From an uncultured Bacteroidales bacterium (GTDB lineage: Bacteria > Bacteroidota > Bacteroidia > Bacteroidales > Bacteroidaceae), in the NCBI GenBank assembly GCA_937995875.1, contig CALKIW010000039.1:1-64000 (forward strand): a stretch of DNA of 64,000 nt, written 5' to 3'. This document shows, piece after piece, positions 8,779 through 17,910 of this stretch (positions are counted from its first letter, which is position 1; each line of letters starts with the position of its first letter). Below the pieces are notes generated by a model. The model did not search any database. It had not been told where the DNA came from and saw nothing but the letters and a program-made list of their open reading frames with translations. The position numbers were made by a program, and so were the translations under genes.

Positions 8779-9906
8779 ATGACATTCGAATTACAACATA
8801 CCGACCCCTATAGTGATGCCCGTACCGGTCTGATTACGACCGATCACGGACAGATCAAAACCCCAATTTTCATGCCCGTAGGAACCTGCGCCAGCGTGAA
8901 AGGGGTGCATTTTGAGGAACTTCGACATCAGATCAACGCACAAATCATACTGGGCAACACCTATCATCTGTACTTGCGGCCGGGTCTCGACATCCTCGAA
9001 AAGGCGGGAGGACTGCACGGTTTCAACGGCTGGGAACGTCCCATCCTGACCGACAGCGGCGGTTTCCAAGTGTTCTCACTGACGGGAATCCGCAAGCTTA
9101 GGGAGGAAGGATGCGAGTTTCGTTCGCACATCGATGGCTCAAAGCACTTTTTCACACCTGAAAACGTGATGGACACCCAGCGCGTCATCGGTGCCGACAT
9201 CATGATGGCATTCGATGAATGTCCGCCGGGACAGAGCGATTACAGCTACGCCAAAAACTCCCTGGCGCTCACCGAACGGTGGCTCGACCGATGCATCAAG
9301 CGCTTCAACGAAACCGAGCCACACTACGGCTATCAACAATCTCTGTTTCCCATCGTGCAGGGCTGCACCTATAAAGACCTGCGACAGGAAGCCGCGAAGT
9401 TTGTGGCCGACAAGGGAGCCGACGGCAATGCTATCGGCGGACTGGCCGTAGGCGAGCCGACGGAAGTGATGTACGAGATGATTGAGGTGGTAAACGAAAT
9501 CCTGCCTAAGGACAAGCCACGCTATCTCATGGGCGTGGGAACACCCCAAAATATCCTCGAAGCCATCGAACGTGGCGTGGATATGTTCGATTGCGTGATG
9601 CCGACCCGCAACGGTCGCAACGCGATGCTGTTCACTTACAACGGCACAATGAATATGCGCAACAAGAAGTGGGAGGCCGATTTCTCGCCCATCGATGCCG
9701 AAGGATGCTACATCGACCGCATCCACACTAAGGCTTATCTGCACCATCTGTTCAAGGCCGGCGAGCTTTTAGCCATGCAGATAGCCAGCATCCACAACCT
9801 TGCCTTCTATCTCCGACTGGTCACCGACGCCCGCCAACACATCGAGCAGGGCGATTTCGTGCAATGGAAACGCTCCGTCATCGACCGGTTGGGGCAGCGC
9901 ATCTGA
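8779..9906 (+). CDS. tgt: Queuine tRNA-ribosyltransferase
   Basis: 375 residues from the ATG at 8779. The frame continues upstream into lon, but the family begins at MTFELQHTD. It exchanges guanine-34 for a queuosine precursor in GUN-anticodon tRNAs. Seen: MPVGTCASVK, GNTYHL, the LTDSGGFQVFSL segment with the substrate-binding Asp, GGLAVGEP, and MFDCVMPTRNGRN carrying the nucleophilic Asp. The zinc site is divergent: the usual CxCxxC region reads AEGCYIDRIHTKAYLHHL, keeping one Cys and the final His, so metal binding may be altered or absent. It follows lon closely and precedes the LptF/LptG-like permease by 32 bases. Confidence 0.93.
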   Translation: MTFELQHTDPYSDARTGLITTDHGQIKTPIFMPVGTCASVKGVHFEELRHQINAQIILGNTYHLYLRPGLDILEKAGGLHGFNGWERPILTDSGGFQVFSLTGIRKLREEGCEFRSHIDGSKHFFTPENVMDTQRVIGADIMMAFDECPPGQSDYSYAKNSLALTERWLDRCIKRFNETEPHYGYQQSLFPIVQGCTYKDLRQEAAKFVADKGADGNAIGGLAVGEPTEVMYEMIEVVNEILPKDKPRYLMGVGTPQNILEAIERGVDMFDCVMPTRNGRNAMLFTYNGTMNMRNKKWEADFSPIDAEGCYIDRIHTKAYLHHLFKAGELLAMQIASIHNLAFYLRLVTDARQHIEQGDFVQWKRSVIDRLGQRI

Positions 9907-9938
9907 TGTGGATGAACATGAATTTTGAATGATTCGCA

Positions 9939-11213
9939 ATGAAAAGCTATAGCAAAATCCGCAAACATATCAGGCTATATAAAGTGAGACGCTGGCTTGA
10001 CAGCCATCTGGCATGGTTCAGAAATATGCTGGAGTGGACGGCCCGACACACTCAAGGCCTGCAGCGGGTGCTAAGATGGATTGGGCAGAAACTTGCCTTT
10101 CTCAAGATGCTCAATCCTTTTCGATATATCAAACGCATCGATTGGTATATCATCAAGAAGTTCATCGGCACTTATTTCTTCTCGATTGTCCTCATCATCT
10201 TGATTTCAATCGTGTTTGACATCAACGAGAATCTCGCGAAATTCTCGCAATACCATGCGCCCTTAGAGGCCATCGTGTTCGACTATTACGCCAACTTCGT
10301 GCCTTATTTCGCCAACCTTTTCAGTGCGTTGTTTGTGTTCATCTCGGTGATTTTCTTCACTTCGAAACTGGCGGCCAACTCCGAAATCATCGCCATGCTG
10401 GCCACCGGAATGTCGTTCAAACGGCTTCTGCGACCCTACATGATATCGTGTGTGCTGCTCGCCGGACTTTCCTATTACCTCTCGGCCTACGTCATTCCGC
10501 ATGGAACGGTGATCAGGCAGAACTTCGAAACCATGTACAAAAACAAGCGGAAGAACACTTCGGCCCAAAATGTACAGTTGCAGGTGGGACGCGGAGTAAT
10601 CGCCTATATTCAGTATTACGACAACACACTGAAGAAAGGATACGGCTTCTGTCTCGACAAATTCGAGAACAAGAAACTCGTTTCGCATCTCACGGCGATG
10701 GAGGTGCAATATGACACCATCTCAGACTTGAAGTATCACTGGAAGCTGACCAACTGGAAAGTACGTCAGCTCAAGGGGCTCCGCGAGCACATCACCAGCG
10801 GAGCGGAGAAAGATTCGCTCATCATGATGGAGCCTACCGACCTCGTTTACTCCAAGGGGCAGCAGGAAACGTTCACCTCGCCGGAGCTTAAGGCCTATAT
10901 CTCCAAGCAGATAGACCGAGGCTCGGCCAACGTGGTGCAGTATCAGGTGGAGTATCATAAGCGCATCGCCTCATCATTCGCATCGTTCATCCTCACCATC
11001 ATCGGCGCATCGCTGTCCTCCCGCAAGCGCAAGGGAGGCATGGGAATGTATCTCGGCATCGGCCTGGCCCTCAGCTTTGCCTATATCATGATGCAAACCG
11101 TATCGTCCACGTTTGCCATCAATGCCGACTTTCCCCCGATGCTGGCAGCATGGATTCCCAACATCGTGTTTGCCATCATCGCATTCGCCTGCTACAGGCA
11201 CGCCCCAAGTTAA
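9939..11213 (+). CDS. LptF/LptG (YjgP/YjgQ) family permease
   Basis: 424 residues. An N-terminal basic region of about 60 residues precedes the usual start of the family (IKRIDWYIIKKFIGTYFFSI). Three helices follow (about 65-85, 105-125, 155-175), then a long periplasmic beta-jellyroll region (about 190-340) and three C-terminal helices. This is the architecture of the LptB2FG lipopolysaccharide transporter permeases. Bacteroidetes usually carry two such genes; I cannot tell LptF from LptG here. It is likely in one unit with lon-tgt. Confidence 0.85.
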   Translation: MKSYSKIRKHIRLYKVRRWLDSHLAWFRNMLEWTARHTQGLQRVLRWIGQKLAFLKMLNPFRYIKRIDWYIIKKFIGTYFFSIVLIILISIVFDINENLAKFSQYHAPLEAIVFDYYANFVPYFANLFSALFVFISVIFFTSKLAANSEIIAMLATGMSFKRLLRPYMISCVLLAGLSYYLSAYVIPHGTVIRQNFETMYKNKRKNTSAQNVQLQVGRGVIAYIQYYDNTLKKGYGFCLDKFENKKLVSHLTAMEVQYDTISDLKYHWKLTNWKVRQLKGLREHITSGAEKDSLIMMEPTDLVYSKGQQETFTSPELKAYISKQIDRGSANVVQYQVEYHKRIASSFASFILTIIGASLSSRKRKGGMGMYLGIGLALSFAYIMMQTVSSTFAINADFPPMLAAWIPNIVFAIIAFACYRHAPS

Positions 11214-11314
11214 AGTCGCTTTCCCACGCCCCCTCCCATGAGAAGGGAAAGCCACACGGGCAATAACCAGCAAGGGGGCACCGCGTTCCTGACCAAATTA
11301 TAAACAACAAAGCC

Positions 11315-13009
11315 ATGTCAGGAAACCCTAAACAAAATGAAGAAATTATGAAATTTGAAGAATTAGATTTAAACGACAACATCCTCGACGCACTGTATGA
11401 CATGAATTTCGAGGAGTGCACACCCGTTCAAGAAAAGTGCATACCGGAAATCCTGAAGAGGCGCGACCTCTTAGGCGTGGCCCAGACGGGTACCGGTAAA
11501 ACTGCGGCCTACCTGTTGCCCATCCTTTCCATGCTCGACAAAGGCGGCTATCCGAAAGACAGCGTGAACTGCGTTGTCATGTCGCCTACACGCGAACTGG
11601 CTCAACAGATAGATCAGGCCATGCAGGGTTTCGCCTATCACCTGAACGGAGTATCGAGCGTTGCCGTGTACGGTGGCAACGATGGCAACCGCTACGACCA
11701 AGAGATGAAAAGCATGAAACTGGGCGCCGACGTGGTGATTGCCACCCCCGGCCGTCTCATTTCGCATATCACGATGGGCAACATCGACCTGAGCAAAGTA
11801 AACTTCTTTGTCCTCGACGAGGCCGACCGTATGCTCGACATGGGATTTTCAGACGATATTATGACCATCGCCTCACGACTGCCCAAGTCGTGCCAAACCA
11901 TCATGTTCTCGGCCACCATGCCGAACGACATTGAAGAAATGGCTCAGAAGCTGTTGAAAAATCCTGTCAAGGTGAAGCTCGCCGTGAGCAAACCCGCAGA
12001 GAAAATCAAGCAGAGCGCCTACATTTGCTACACCACGCAGAAGATAGAAATCATCAAGCATATCTTCAAGGCTGGCGATTTGAAACGCGTCATCATCTTT
12101 TCGGGCAGCAAGCAGAAGGTGAAACAAATCAACCAAGCACTGACTCAGCTCAACATCAACTGTGGAGAGATGCACTCAGACCTCGATCAGGCGCAGCGCG
12201 ACGACATCATGTATAAATTCAAAAGCGGACAAATCGACGTGCTCGTGGCTACCGACATCGTGGCTCGCGGCATCGACATCGACGACATCGCAATGGTCAT
12301 CAACTACGATGTGCCACGCGACAGCGAAGACTATGTGCACCGCATTGGCCGCACGGCCCGTGCCGACCGCGACGGTGTGGCCATCACACTGGTGAATGAG
12401 GACGACATGTTTGCGTTCCACAAGATAGAGCAATTCCTCGACAAGGAAATCGAAAAAAATCCGCTGCCCGAAGGCATGAAAGAGGGTCCGGACTACGACA
12501 CGTCGCGCAAGCCCCGCCGCACACCGGCCAAGAAGTGCCGTCGCAACGCCCGCGAAGAGACCGCACACAAGAAAACCAAGCAGCGCAACCGCAGCCGCAA
12601 CAACAATAATCCGCGCGACAACCGCCCGGACAACAACGACGGGGAGCAGCGCGAGGAGAAGGACAACCGTAACCGCCGACGTAACAATAACAGGAAACGC
12701 AACGACAACCGCGACCAAAAGCGCGATGAAAACGCAACCAACAACAGCGCGGAGCAGTCGGCACAGAGCGACAAACAGCCAAACAAGCGTCGCCGCAACA
12801 ATGCCAACCGTCGTCAGAACACCGACAACCGTAACCGCCGCAACGCCAACCGGAACACCGACAACCGTCGCAACGACGAGCAGAGCAAGGGCAAACGTCA
12901 GACCAAAGCCCGTCGCAACGCACCGGCTACCAACAGCAACAAGGACACGGGACTCAAGACGATCATTAAGAAACCGCTGAAATGGCTCAAGTCGCTGGGC
13001 AAGAAATAA
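11315..13009 (+). CDS. DEAD-box RNA helicase with long Arg/Asn-rich tail
   Basis: 564 residues, or 553 if translation starts at the second ATG (11348), where the family begins (MKFEELDLN). The helicase core is complete: Q motif CTPVQEKCIPEIL, Walker A AQTGTGKT, PTRELAQQ, TPGRL, DEAD in VLDEADRMLDMGF, SAT, ARGIDIDD and HRIGRTAR. It resembles the RhlE group, acting in ribosome assembly or RNA turnover. The last ~170 residues are a low-complexity tail dominated by Arg, Asn, Lys and Asp (NRNRRRNNNRKRND-like), probably disordered and RNA-binding. It ends with a helical cap GLKTIIKKPLKWLKSLGKK. A strong terminator follows. Confidence 0.93.
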   Translation: MSGNPKQNEEIMKFEELDLNDNILDALYDMNFEECTPVQEKCIPEILKRRDLLGVAQTGTGKTAAYLLPILSMLDKGGYPKDSVNCVVMSPTRELAQQIDQAMQGFAYHLNGVSSVAVYGGNDGNRYDQEMKSMKLGADVVIATPGRLISHITMGNIDLSKVNFFVLDEADRMLDMGFSDDIMTIASRLPKSCQTIMFSATMPNDIEEMAQKLLKNPVKVKLAVSKPAEKIKQSAYICYTTQKIEIIKHIFKAGDLKRVIIFSGSKQKVKQINQALTQLNINCGEMHSDLDQAQRDDIMYKFKSGQIDVLVATDIVARGIDIDDIAMVINYDVPRDSEDYVHRIGRTARADRDGVAITLVNEDDMFAFHKIEQFLDKEIEKNPLPEGMKEGPDYDTSRKPRRTPAKKCRRNAREETAHKKTKQRNRSRNNNNPRDNRPDNNDGEQREEKDNRNRRRNNNRKRNDNRDQKRDENATNNSAEQSAQSDKQPNKRRRNNANRRQNTDNRNRRNANRNTDNRRNDEQSKGKRQTKARRNAPATNSNKDTGLKTIIKKPLKWLKSLGKK

Positions 13010-13080
13010 CACGGAACACCCCATAAGGCAAATTCCGAGTTCATAACAACGCCGCATCAACCGGCGTTACACCTTATATA

Positions 13081-13113
13081 ATAGGTCGTTTGGAAACAAA
13101 CGACCTATTTTTA
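13081..13113 (+). terminator. Terminator of the DEAD-box helicase gene
   Basis: ATAGGTCGTTTG and CAAACGACCTAT form a perfect 12-bp stem with a GAAA tetraloop, followed by TTTTA. Confidence 0.9.
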
Positions 13114-13190
13114 TTGATATTTCGCCAAGTGCTTGCATATTTCCTCCAAAAATCTTAATTTCGTTCTCAGTTTAACATAAACCACAATGT

Positions 13191-14630
13191 ATGAAGACAA
13201 ATAAAGAGAAATTCCACAAACTCCCATCAGAGTGTACAACGATTATTGTTGGTCAGGAGATGACCGGCGACGGCTCGCTTATCTATGGCCGATCGGAAGA
13301 CTACGACGCTATGCGCTGCAAGAATTGGCTGGTATTCAGAAACACCGACAATGGCCCTGAGGAATTTGTAGCCGAAGACAGTCCCTTCCGCTGCCCACTG
13401 CCCAAGAAGACTATGGGCTACACCGCACTGCCCGACTACCAATACCATCACGAGTGGGGAAGCGCAGGATTCAACTCTGCCGGCGTGGGCGAGAGCTCTA
13501 CGGAGACCATTTTCAGCAGTGAGAAAGCCCTCAAGTTCGACCCCTACGTGGAAAACGGACTGTCGGAAAACTGCACCTACAACATCGTGCTGCCCTATAT
13601 CCACAGCGCCCGCGAGGGAGTGGAGCGTCTGGGGAAGCTCATCGAACAATACGGGTCGGCCGAAGGCTTCGGCATCGGATTCATCGACGACAAGGAAATC
13701 TGGTATCTCGAAAATGCCTGCGGACATCGCTGGCTGGCCTGCCGTATGCCCAAAGATAAGTATTTCGTAACGGGCAACCAGAGCCGCTTCCGCCATTACG
13801 ACCCCAACGACAAGGAAAACTATATGGCTTCGGCCGACCTCATCGAGTTCGCCGAGCGCAACGGACTCTACGACCCCTCGAAAGGCGAGTTCGATTTCCA
13901 CGAGGCCTACGCCAAAGACGACATCAACGACACCACCTATAATTATCCGCGCGTGTGGGGATTGCAGGGATTGTTCTCGCCCAAACTGAAAAACGACGTC
14001 ACGAAAAACACCTTCCCCGTGTTTGCCGAAGCCGAAAAGCCCATCGGTATCAACGCTTTGCGCAACGCCTTCCGTTTCCACTACGACAACACCGACCACG
14101 ACCCTTACCTCCACAACAACGGTAAGGAGCCTTGGCGCCCCGTCTCCATCTTCCGCACCACGCAAACCCACCTGCTGCAAGTGCGCCCTTGGCTGCCTAA
14201 GGAGATAGGCTGCGTCACCTACGTGGCCAACGGAATGGCCGACCTCGGCGTGTTTCTCCCCATCTATCAGGGCATCAGGAGTTTCCCCGAAGCCTACTCC
14301 ATCGGCAACAGCCACTGCGATTCCCACTCGGCCTACTGGCGTTTCCGCAAAGTCATGACACTGGGCATGACCAACTATAATGCCTACGCACCCGTCATCA
14401 AGGAAACCTACGCGCGTCTCGAAGCCGAGAACGACCAGCGTCAGCGGGAGTTTGAGGCCCGTTATCTCGACCTCTGCAAAGACCGTCCTATGGAGGCGTT
14501 GGATATGTTGCAGCAGTTCAGCGACGACATCCTGACCCGTGCACTCCAAGTGGCCGACGAGCTGGTGGACGAACTGTTCACACGCATGACTGCCGACATC
14601 CAGAAGGAATATCTGTTCCACGGCGCATAA
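13191..14630 (+). CDS. C69-family dipeptidase
   Basis: 479 residues of the peptidase C69/U34 family, N-terminal-nucleophile hydrolases that cleave dipeptides or acyl-amino bonds. The nucleophile is expected to be Cys15 in ECTTIIVG, exposed after removal of a 14-residue leader; that leader is polar, not a signal peptide, so the enzyme looks cytoplasmic. Other family features are YGRSEDYD, AGFNSAGVGESSTETIFS, EGFGIGFIDDKEIWYLENACGHRW and the N-rich FVTGNQSRF. It has no close upstream partner. A long inverted repeat lies between it and the convergent ATP-grasp-like gene. Confidence 0.85.
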   Translation: MKTNKEKFHKLPSECTTIIVGQEMTGDGSLIYGRSEDYDAMRCKNWLVFRNTDNGPEEFVAEDSPFRCPLPKKTMGYTALPDYQYHHEWGSAGFNSAGVGESSTETIFSSEKALKFDPYVENGLSENCTYNIVLPYIHSAREGVERLGKLIEQYGSAEGFGIGFIDDKEIWYLENACGHRWLACRMPKDKYFVTGNQSRFRHYDPNDKENYMASADLIEFAERNGLYDPSKGEFDFHEAYAKDDINDTTYNYPRVWGLQGLFSPKLKNDVTKNTFPVFAEAEKPIGINALRNAFRFHYDNTDHDPYLHNNGKEPWRPVSIFRTTQTHLLQVRPWLPKEIGCVTYVANGMADLGVFLPIYQGIRSFPEAYSIGNSHCDSHSAYWRFRKVMTLGMTNYNAYAPVIKETYARLEAENDQRQREFEARYLDLCKDRPMEALDMLQQFSDDILTRALQVADELVDELFTRMTADIQKEYLFHGA

Positions 14631-14638
14631 AACGCAAG

Positions 14639-14745
14639 CCCCTCTCCGCCCATTCCACGCAGAAAGAGAAGAACTGCCGTCGCCAACCCCATATCCAAGG
14701 AGATGCCGCACGGCTTTGTCTCTACAGCGAAAAGGCGGAGAGGGG
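14639..14745. repeat. 12-bp inverted repeat between convergent genes
   Basis: CCCCTCTCCGCC (14639-14650) and GGCGGAGAGGGG (14734-14745) are perfect complements 83 bases apart. The right arm lies inside the end of the minus-strand gene. It could act as a two-way barrier to transcription, but neither side has a T tract. Confidence 0.5.
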
Positions 14746-15819
14746 TTTCAATTCCATTTGAAAACCATTCGAAAAACCTATCTGCATGACGTGTCCGAGA
14801 TTTTCCTCACGACGCGACAGCGCCAATGCCACGTGCCCCATCGTGCGTCGCAGATTGACCTCCACACAGGGATGCACCATTGTCTGCCCGTCCCCGCGCA
14901 CCACCATCATGTCTACCCCGAAACAGCCCGCATAGCGGCTCTTGAGCAGTGGTCCCATCTCGCCGCAAATCGCCCGCCGCAGCCGCTCGATGATCGACGT
15001 TTCGACCCACCGCGAAAGCATTTCCTGTTTGCGGTCTTCAGTCTCTAAAATGTTTCCCACGTAGGCTCCGTTCACGGTGTGAAAAAGCGAAAGTCCAAGA
15101 TACTGCACTGTGCCGCATCCATCGCTCGAAAACTCCATACCGAAATCCATCAGTTTGTCGCACAAAGGCTCCACCATGACGCTGCCCTGCCGCGCCACCA
15201 CGTTTGCTATCCAATTAGTCAAACGCTGGTCTATCTTTTCCGTTTCTCCGTCATTCTTAGTCTTGCCAAACACGTAACGAACACCCCGTCCGCTGCTGCT
15301 CCAAGGCTCCTTGACCACTATTTTTCCATACTTCGACAAATAGCGCGACACCTCATCGGCATTGTGCACTTCACAGGCTTCGCCCACCGTTCCGGACAGA
15401 ATACGCAGGCGGGGCAGCAGATGGCCGGCAGCCCAAGCCCTATGGCTCATTGTCCGAATGACGCGCAGTTGTGCCGGCGAAGGCAGCAGTCGCACGGGCA
15501 CCCCATTGTCTGCCAAGTCGCGACGCAGGGCAGCGTCCCAGCCCCAAGCGCAAACCTCCGACAGTTTGTCGTCAGCCGCATATTCCGCCAATTCCCGCCG
15601 ATTGATCAGTTGGCCGGCGGTCCGTATGCCCAGTTGCTGCAATGCACGACGCGCCGTCGCCACATCGTCGGCCAACACCACGTCGCCCCGCTCGGCCCAG
15701 AGCATGGGCAGATAGCCCAAATCGCGGCGCAGGCGCAGCGCGGCACGTGGCGCCGTGAAACGTTCGCGGTCTGCAGCCAGCGCGATGTCGTGGTCGGGAT
15801 TGAAAATATGAAGTTTCAT
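14722..15819 (-). CDS. ATP-grasp-like protein of unknown function
   Basis: 365 residues. The N-terminus (MKLHIFNPDHDIALAAD) is characteristic of an uncharacterised Bacteroidetes family. The middle looks like an ATP-grasp nucleotide-binding region: KIVVKEPWSSSGRGVR with the ATP-binding Lys and a small-residue loop. Near the end FGVDMMV and VEVNLRRTMG fit the metal-binding Glu/Asn strand. ATP-grasp enzymes ligate carboxylates to amines or thiols, but the substrate here cannot be inferred. It is Arg-rich and GC-rich compared with its neighbours and stands alone. Confidence 0.6.
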   Translation of the reverse strand: MKLHIFNPDHDIALAADRERFTAPRAALRLRRDLGYLPMLWAERGDVVLADDVATARRALQQLGIRTAGQLINRRELAEYAADDKLSEVCAWGWDAALRRDLADNGVPVRLLPSPAQLRVIRTMSHRAWAAGHLLPRLRILSGTVGEACEVHNADEVSRYLSKYGKIVVKEPWSSSGRGVRYVFGKTKNDGETEKIDQRLTNWIANVVARQGSVMVEPLCDKLMDFGMEFSSDGCGTVQYLGLSLFHTVNGAYVGNILETEDRKQEMLSRWVETSIIERLRRAICGEMGPLLKSRYAGCFGVDMMVVRGDGQTMVHPCVEVNLRRTMGHVALALSRREENLGHVMQIGFSNGFQMELKPLSAFSL

Positions 15820-15948
15820 GTCGTGGCGTTTTCTACAGCAAAGTTACGAAAGAAAAATGAGAGCGCCGTGCCCGACAGTGCGATATTTATGCCGACAACG
15901 GTGCAGACGGGAATCGGACGTTCTCTTTCGGCTCTCTAATCTTAAACG

Positions 15949-16014
15949 GACGGCAGCACCTTTACCAACAGACGGCAGCACTGTTATTAACCGAAGGAAG
16001 CACCATTATAAATC
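15949..16014. repeat. 22-bp-period tandem array, locus 3
   Basis: Three 22-bp units start at 15949, 15971 and 15993. The first two begin GACGGCAGCAC and the third GAAGGAAGCAC. The gene-free stretch 15820-16602 also holds the locus 4 array and a copy of the dispersed motif; nothing else is recognisable in it. Confidence 0.8.
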
Positions 16015-16167
16015 ACGAAAAATACCGACAAAAGGCTCCGAATGCTGCGCGTATTTGAAAACAGAAAGACGATGGCCGGAAATTCGCGAATTTTAAGCCA
16101 TATACACAACCGCTTGTTAATCAACTGCTTGCAAACGAAAACAGTTCTATACCCCCACTTCTGCCCT

Positions 16168-16299
16168 TTCATCCGGCCGGCGTTAGGCCTTAACTGTGTC
16201 GCCACTACGTCCTATCGGCAACACGGTTAAGGCTCCGTCGCATGGCCGTTAAAGCTCAACCGCATCACGACAAGGCCTCAACGGCAATCCGACCGCATT
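16168..16299. repeat. 22-bp-period tandem array, locus 4
   Basis: Six 22-bp units start at 16168, 16190, 16212, 16234, 16256 and 16278. The end of the unit is best conserved: GTTAGGCC, GTTAAGGC, GTTAAAGC and CAAGGCC, followed by TC at the next unit's start. Locus 2 has related TTAAGGCTCCG text. Confidence 0.75.
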
Positions 16300-16332
16300 T
16301 CAGCGTGTCGGAAACGAGGATTTTGCGACGCC

Positions 16333-16352
16333 AACATAGCCCTTTCTGCGCT
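16333..16352 (+). repeat. Dispersed 20-bp motif, copy 2
   Basis: AACATAGCCCTTTCTGCGCT differs from the copy at 4661 by one base. It lies 34 bases downstream of the locus 4 array, in the same orientation relative to the array as copy 1. Confidence 0.7.
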
Positions 16353-16602
16353 AAAACACAGGAATGAGAACCCACCAAAAACGTGACTTTTTATGAACAA
16401 TTTCACACATCCGCCGAGCGAACACTATTTTGCTGGGCCGTCAGCTCAAAATCCACCTGAAATCGTTGCAAAATTATCCGAGCCGTCTGTTTCCTCCCCA
16501 AAGGGGAGGGCAGAAGGAAATCACGCTTTTGTCGCAACCACCGTTTGAAAATTTTATCATTGTGCAAAATTTACTAAAAAACAAAAGTTTTGCTATCTAC
16601 AG

Positions 16603-16633
16603 TTCGCAATTATAAAATAAAACACTATCTTTG
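16603..16633 (+). promoter_or_regulatory. Promoter of the chromosomal DUF4143 ATPase
   Basis: TTCG, 19 bases, TATCTTTG: a near match to the Bacteroidetes consensus. The same TTCGC...TATCTTTGCAT layout precedes the transposon-borne DUF4143 gene at 45833-45863. Confidence 0.5.
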
Positions 16634-16668
16634 CATATAATTAATGAAGTAAATCGACTGTGCCGCAG

Positions 16669-17856
16669 ATGGAAGCATTTTTTCGCACCCACGCTTATCT
16701 TGTAGAACACACGAACGCCCCCGTTCGTCGCACCCTGATGGATGAGATTGACTGGGACGACCGCTTGATTGGCATCAAGGGAACACGAGGCGTTGGAAAA
16801 ACCACATTCCTGTTACAGTATGCTAAGGAAAAATTTGGCAAGGACGACCATCAGTGTCTCTATGTCAATATGAATAATTTCTATTTCCAAGAGCGTGGCA
16901 TTGCCGATTTTGCGCACGACTTCGTGGCACAGGGCGGGCGCACCCTGCTCATTGATCAGGTGTTCAAGCAGCCCAACTGGAGCGCGGAGCTTCGCCGATG
17001 CTACAACGAGATTCCGCAACTCAAGATTGTGTTTACCGGGTCGAGCGTGATGCGGTTGAAAGAGGAAAATCCCGAACTCAAGGGCATCGTCAAAAGCTAT
17101 AATCTCAGGGGACTGTCGTTTCGTGAGTTCCTGAATTTGCAGGCCGGGCAGGACTTTCAGCCCTACACGCTCAGCGAGATTCTGAACGGGCACGAACACA
17201 TTGTGAAGCGGATTCTGCCACACGTCAGTCCGCTCAAATACTTTCAAGACTACCTGCATCACGGATTCTATCCGTTTTTCTTGGAGCACCGCAACTTTTC
17301 GGAAAACCTGCTCAAGACCATGAACATGATGACCGAAGTAGACATCCTGCTCATCAAACAGATAGACCTGAAGTATCTCACAAAAATCAAAAAACTATTC
17401 TACCTGCTCGCCGTGGAGGGCATTCATGCCCCCAACATCAGCTGGCTGGCCGAACAGATAGACACCAGCCGTGCAACGGTGATGAACTATATCAAGTATC
17501 TGGCCGATGCCCGCCTCATCAACATGATATACAACTGTGGCAAGCACTTCCCCAAAAAACCGTCGAAGGTGATGCTCCACAACCCCAATCTGATGTATGC
17601 CATCTATCCGATTCAGGTGGTACAGCAGGACGTGATGGAGACATTTTTCGTGAATTGCCTGTGGAAAGACCACAAGGTGAACGAGGGCGGCAAGGGGCAC
17701 AGCTACATTATCGACGAGAGTCGAAAGTTCAAGATAGGCGACGCGCACGCCTCTGCGAAAAAACGATACAACAGCGAGACAATCTACGCACAATACAATA
17801 CAGAAATAGGACACGAAAACCATATACCGCTTTGGCTGTTTGGATTTCTCTACTAA
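16669..17856 (+). CDS. AAA+ ATPase with DUF4143, altered Walker B
   Basis: 395 residues from the ATG at 16669; a GTG nine bases earlier is possible. An N-terminal AAA+ P-loop (GTRGVGKT, residues 38-45) is followed by a Walker B-like strand RTLLIDQV, in which the usual catalytic Glu is Gln97. A sensor-like IVFTGSS comes next. The C-terminal half (LEHRNFSENLL onward, with a winged-helix segment SRATVMNYIKYL) matches DUF4143. Such proteins are common in Bacteroidetes, often in many copies, with no settled function. The Glu-to-Gln change predicts binding but poor hydrolysis of ATP. It ends 54 bases before nifJ, probably unrelated to it. Confidence 0.8.
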   Translation: MEAFFRTHAYLVEHTNAPVRRTLMDEIDWDDRLIGIKGTRGVGKTTFLLQYAKEKFGKDDHQCLYVNMNNFYFQERGIADFAHDFVAQGGRTLLIDQVFKQPNWSAELRRCYNEIPQLKIVFTGSSVMRLKEENPELKGIVKSYNLRGLSFREFLNLQAGQDFQPYTLSEILNGHEHIVKRILPHVSPLKYFQDYLHHGFYPFFLEHRNFSENLLKTMNMMTEVDILLIKQIDLKYLTKIKKLFYLLAVEGIHAPNISWLAEQIDTSRATVMNYIKYLADARLINMIYNCGKHFPKKPSKVMLHNPNLMYAIYPIQVVQQDVMETFFVNCLWKDHKVNEGGKGHSYIIDESRKFKIGDAHASAKKRYNSETIYAQYNTEIGHENHIPLWLFGFLY

Positions 17857-17910
17857 AATATATTTTACTAAAAAATTACAACATTATAAACTATTATTAT
17901 CTATTTAAAA

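Noticed and set aside
12176..13060. 294-residue minus-strand ORF opposite the helicase tail
   Set aside because: Mirror of the Arg/Asn-rich repeats of the DEAD-box gene; hydrophobic low-complexity product with no family.
13227..14711. 494-residue minus-strand ORF opposite the C69 peptidase
   Set aside because: Shadow of a GC-rich gene whose plus-strand product has a clear family match.
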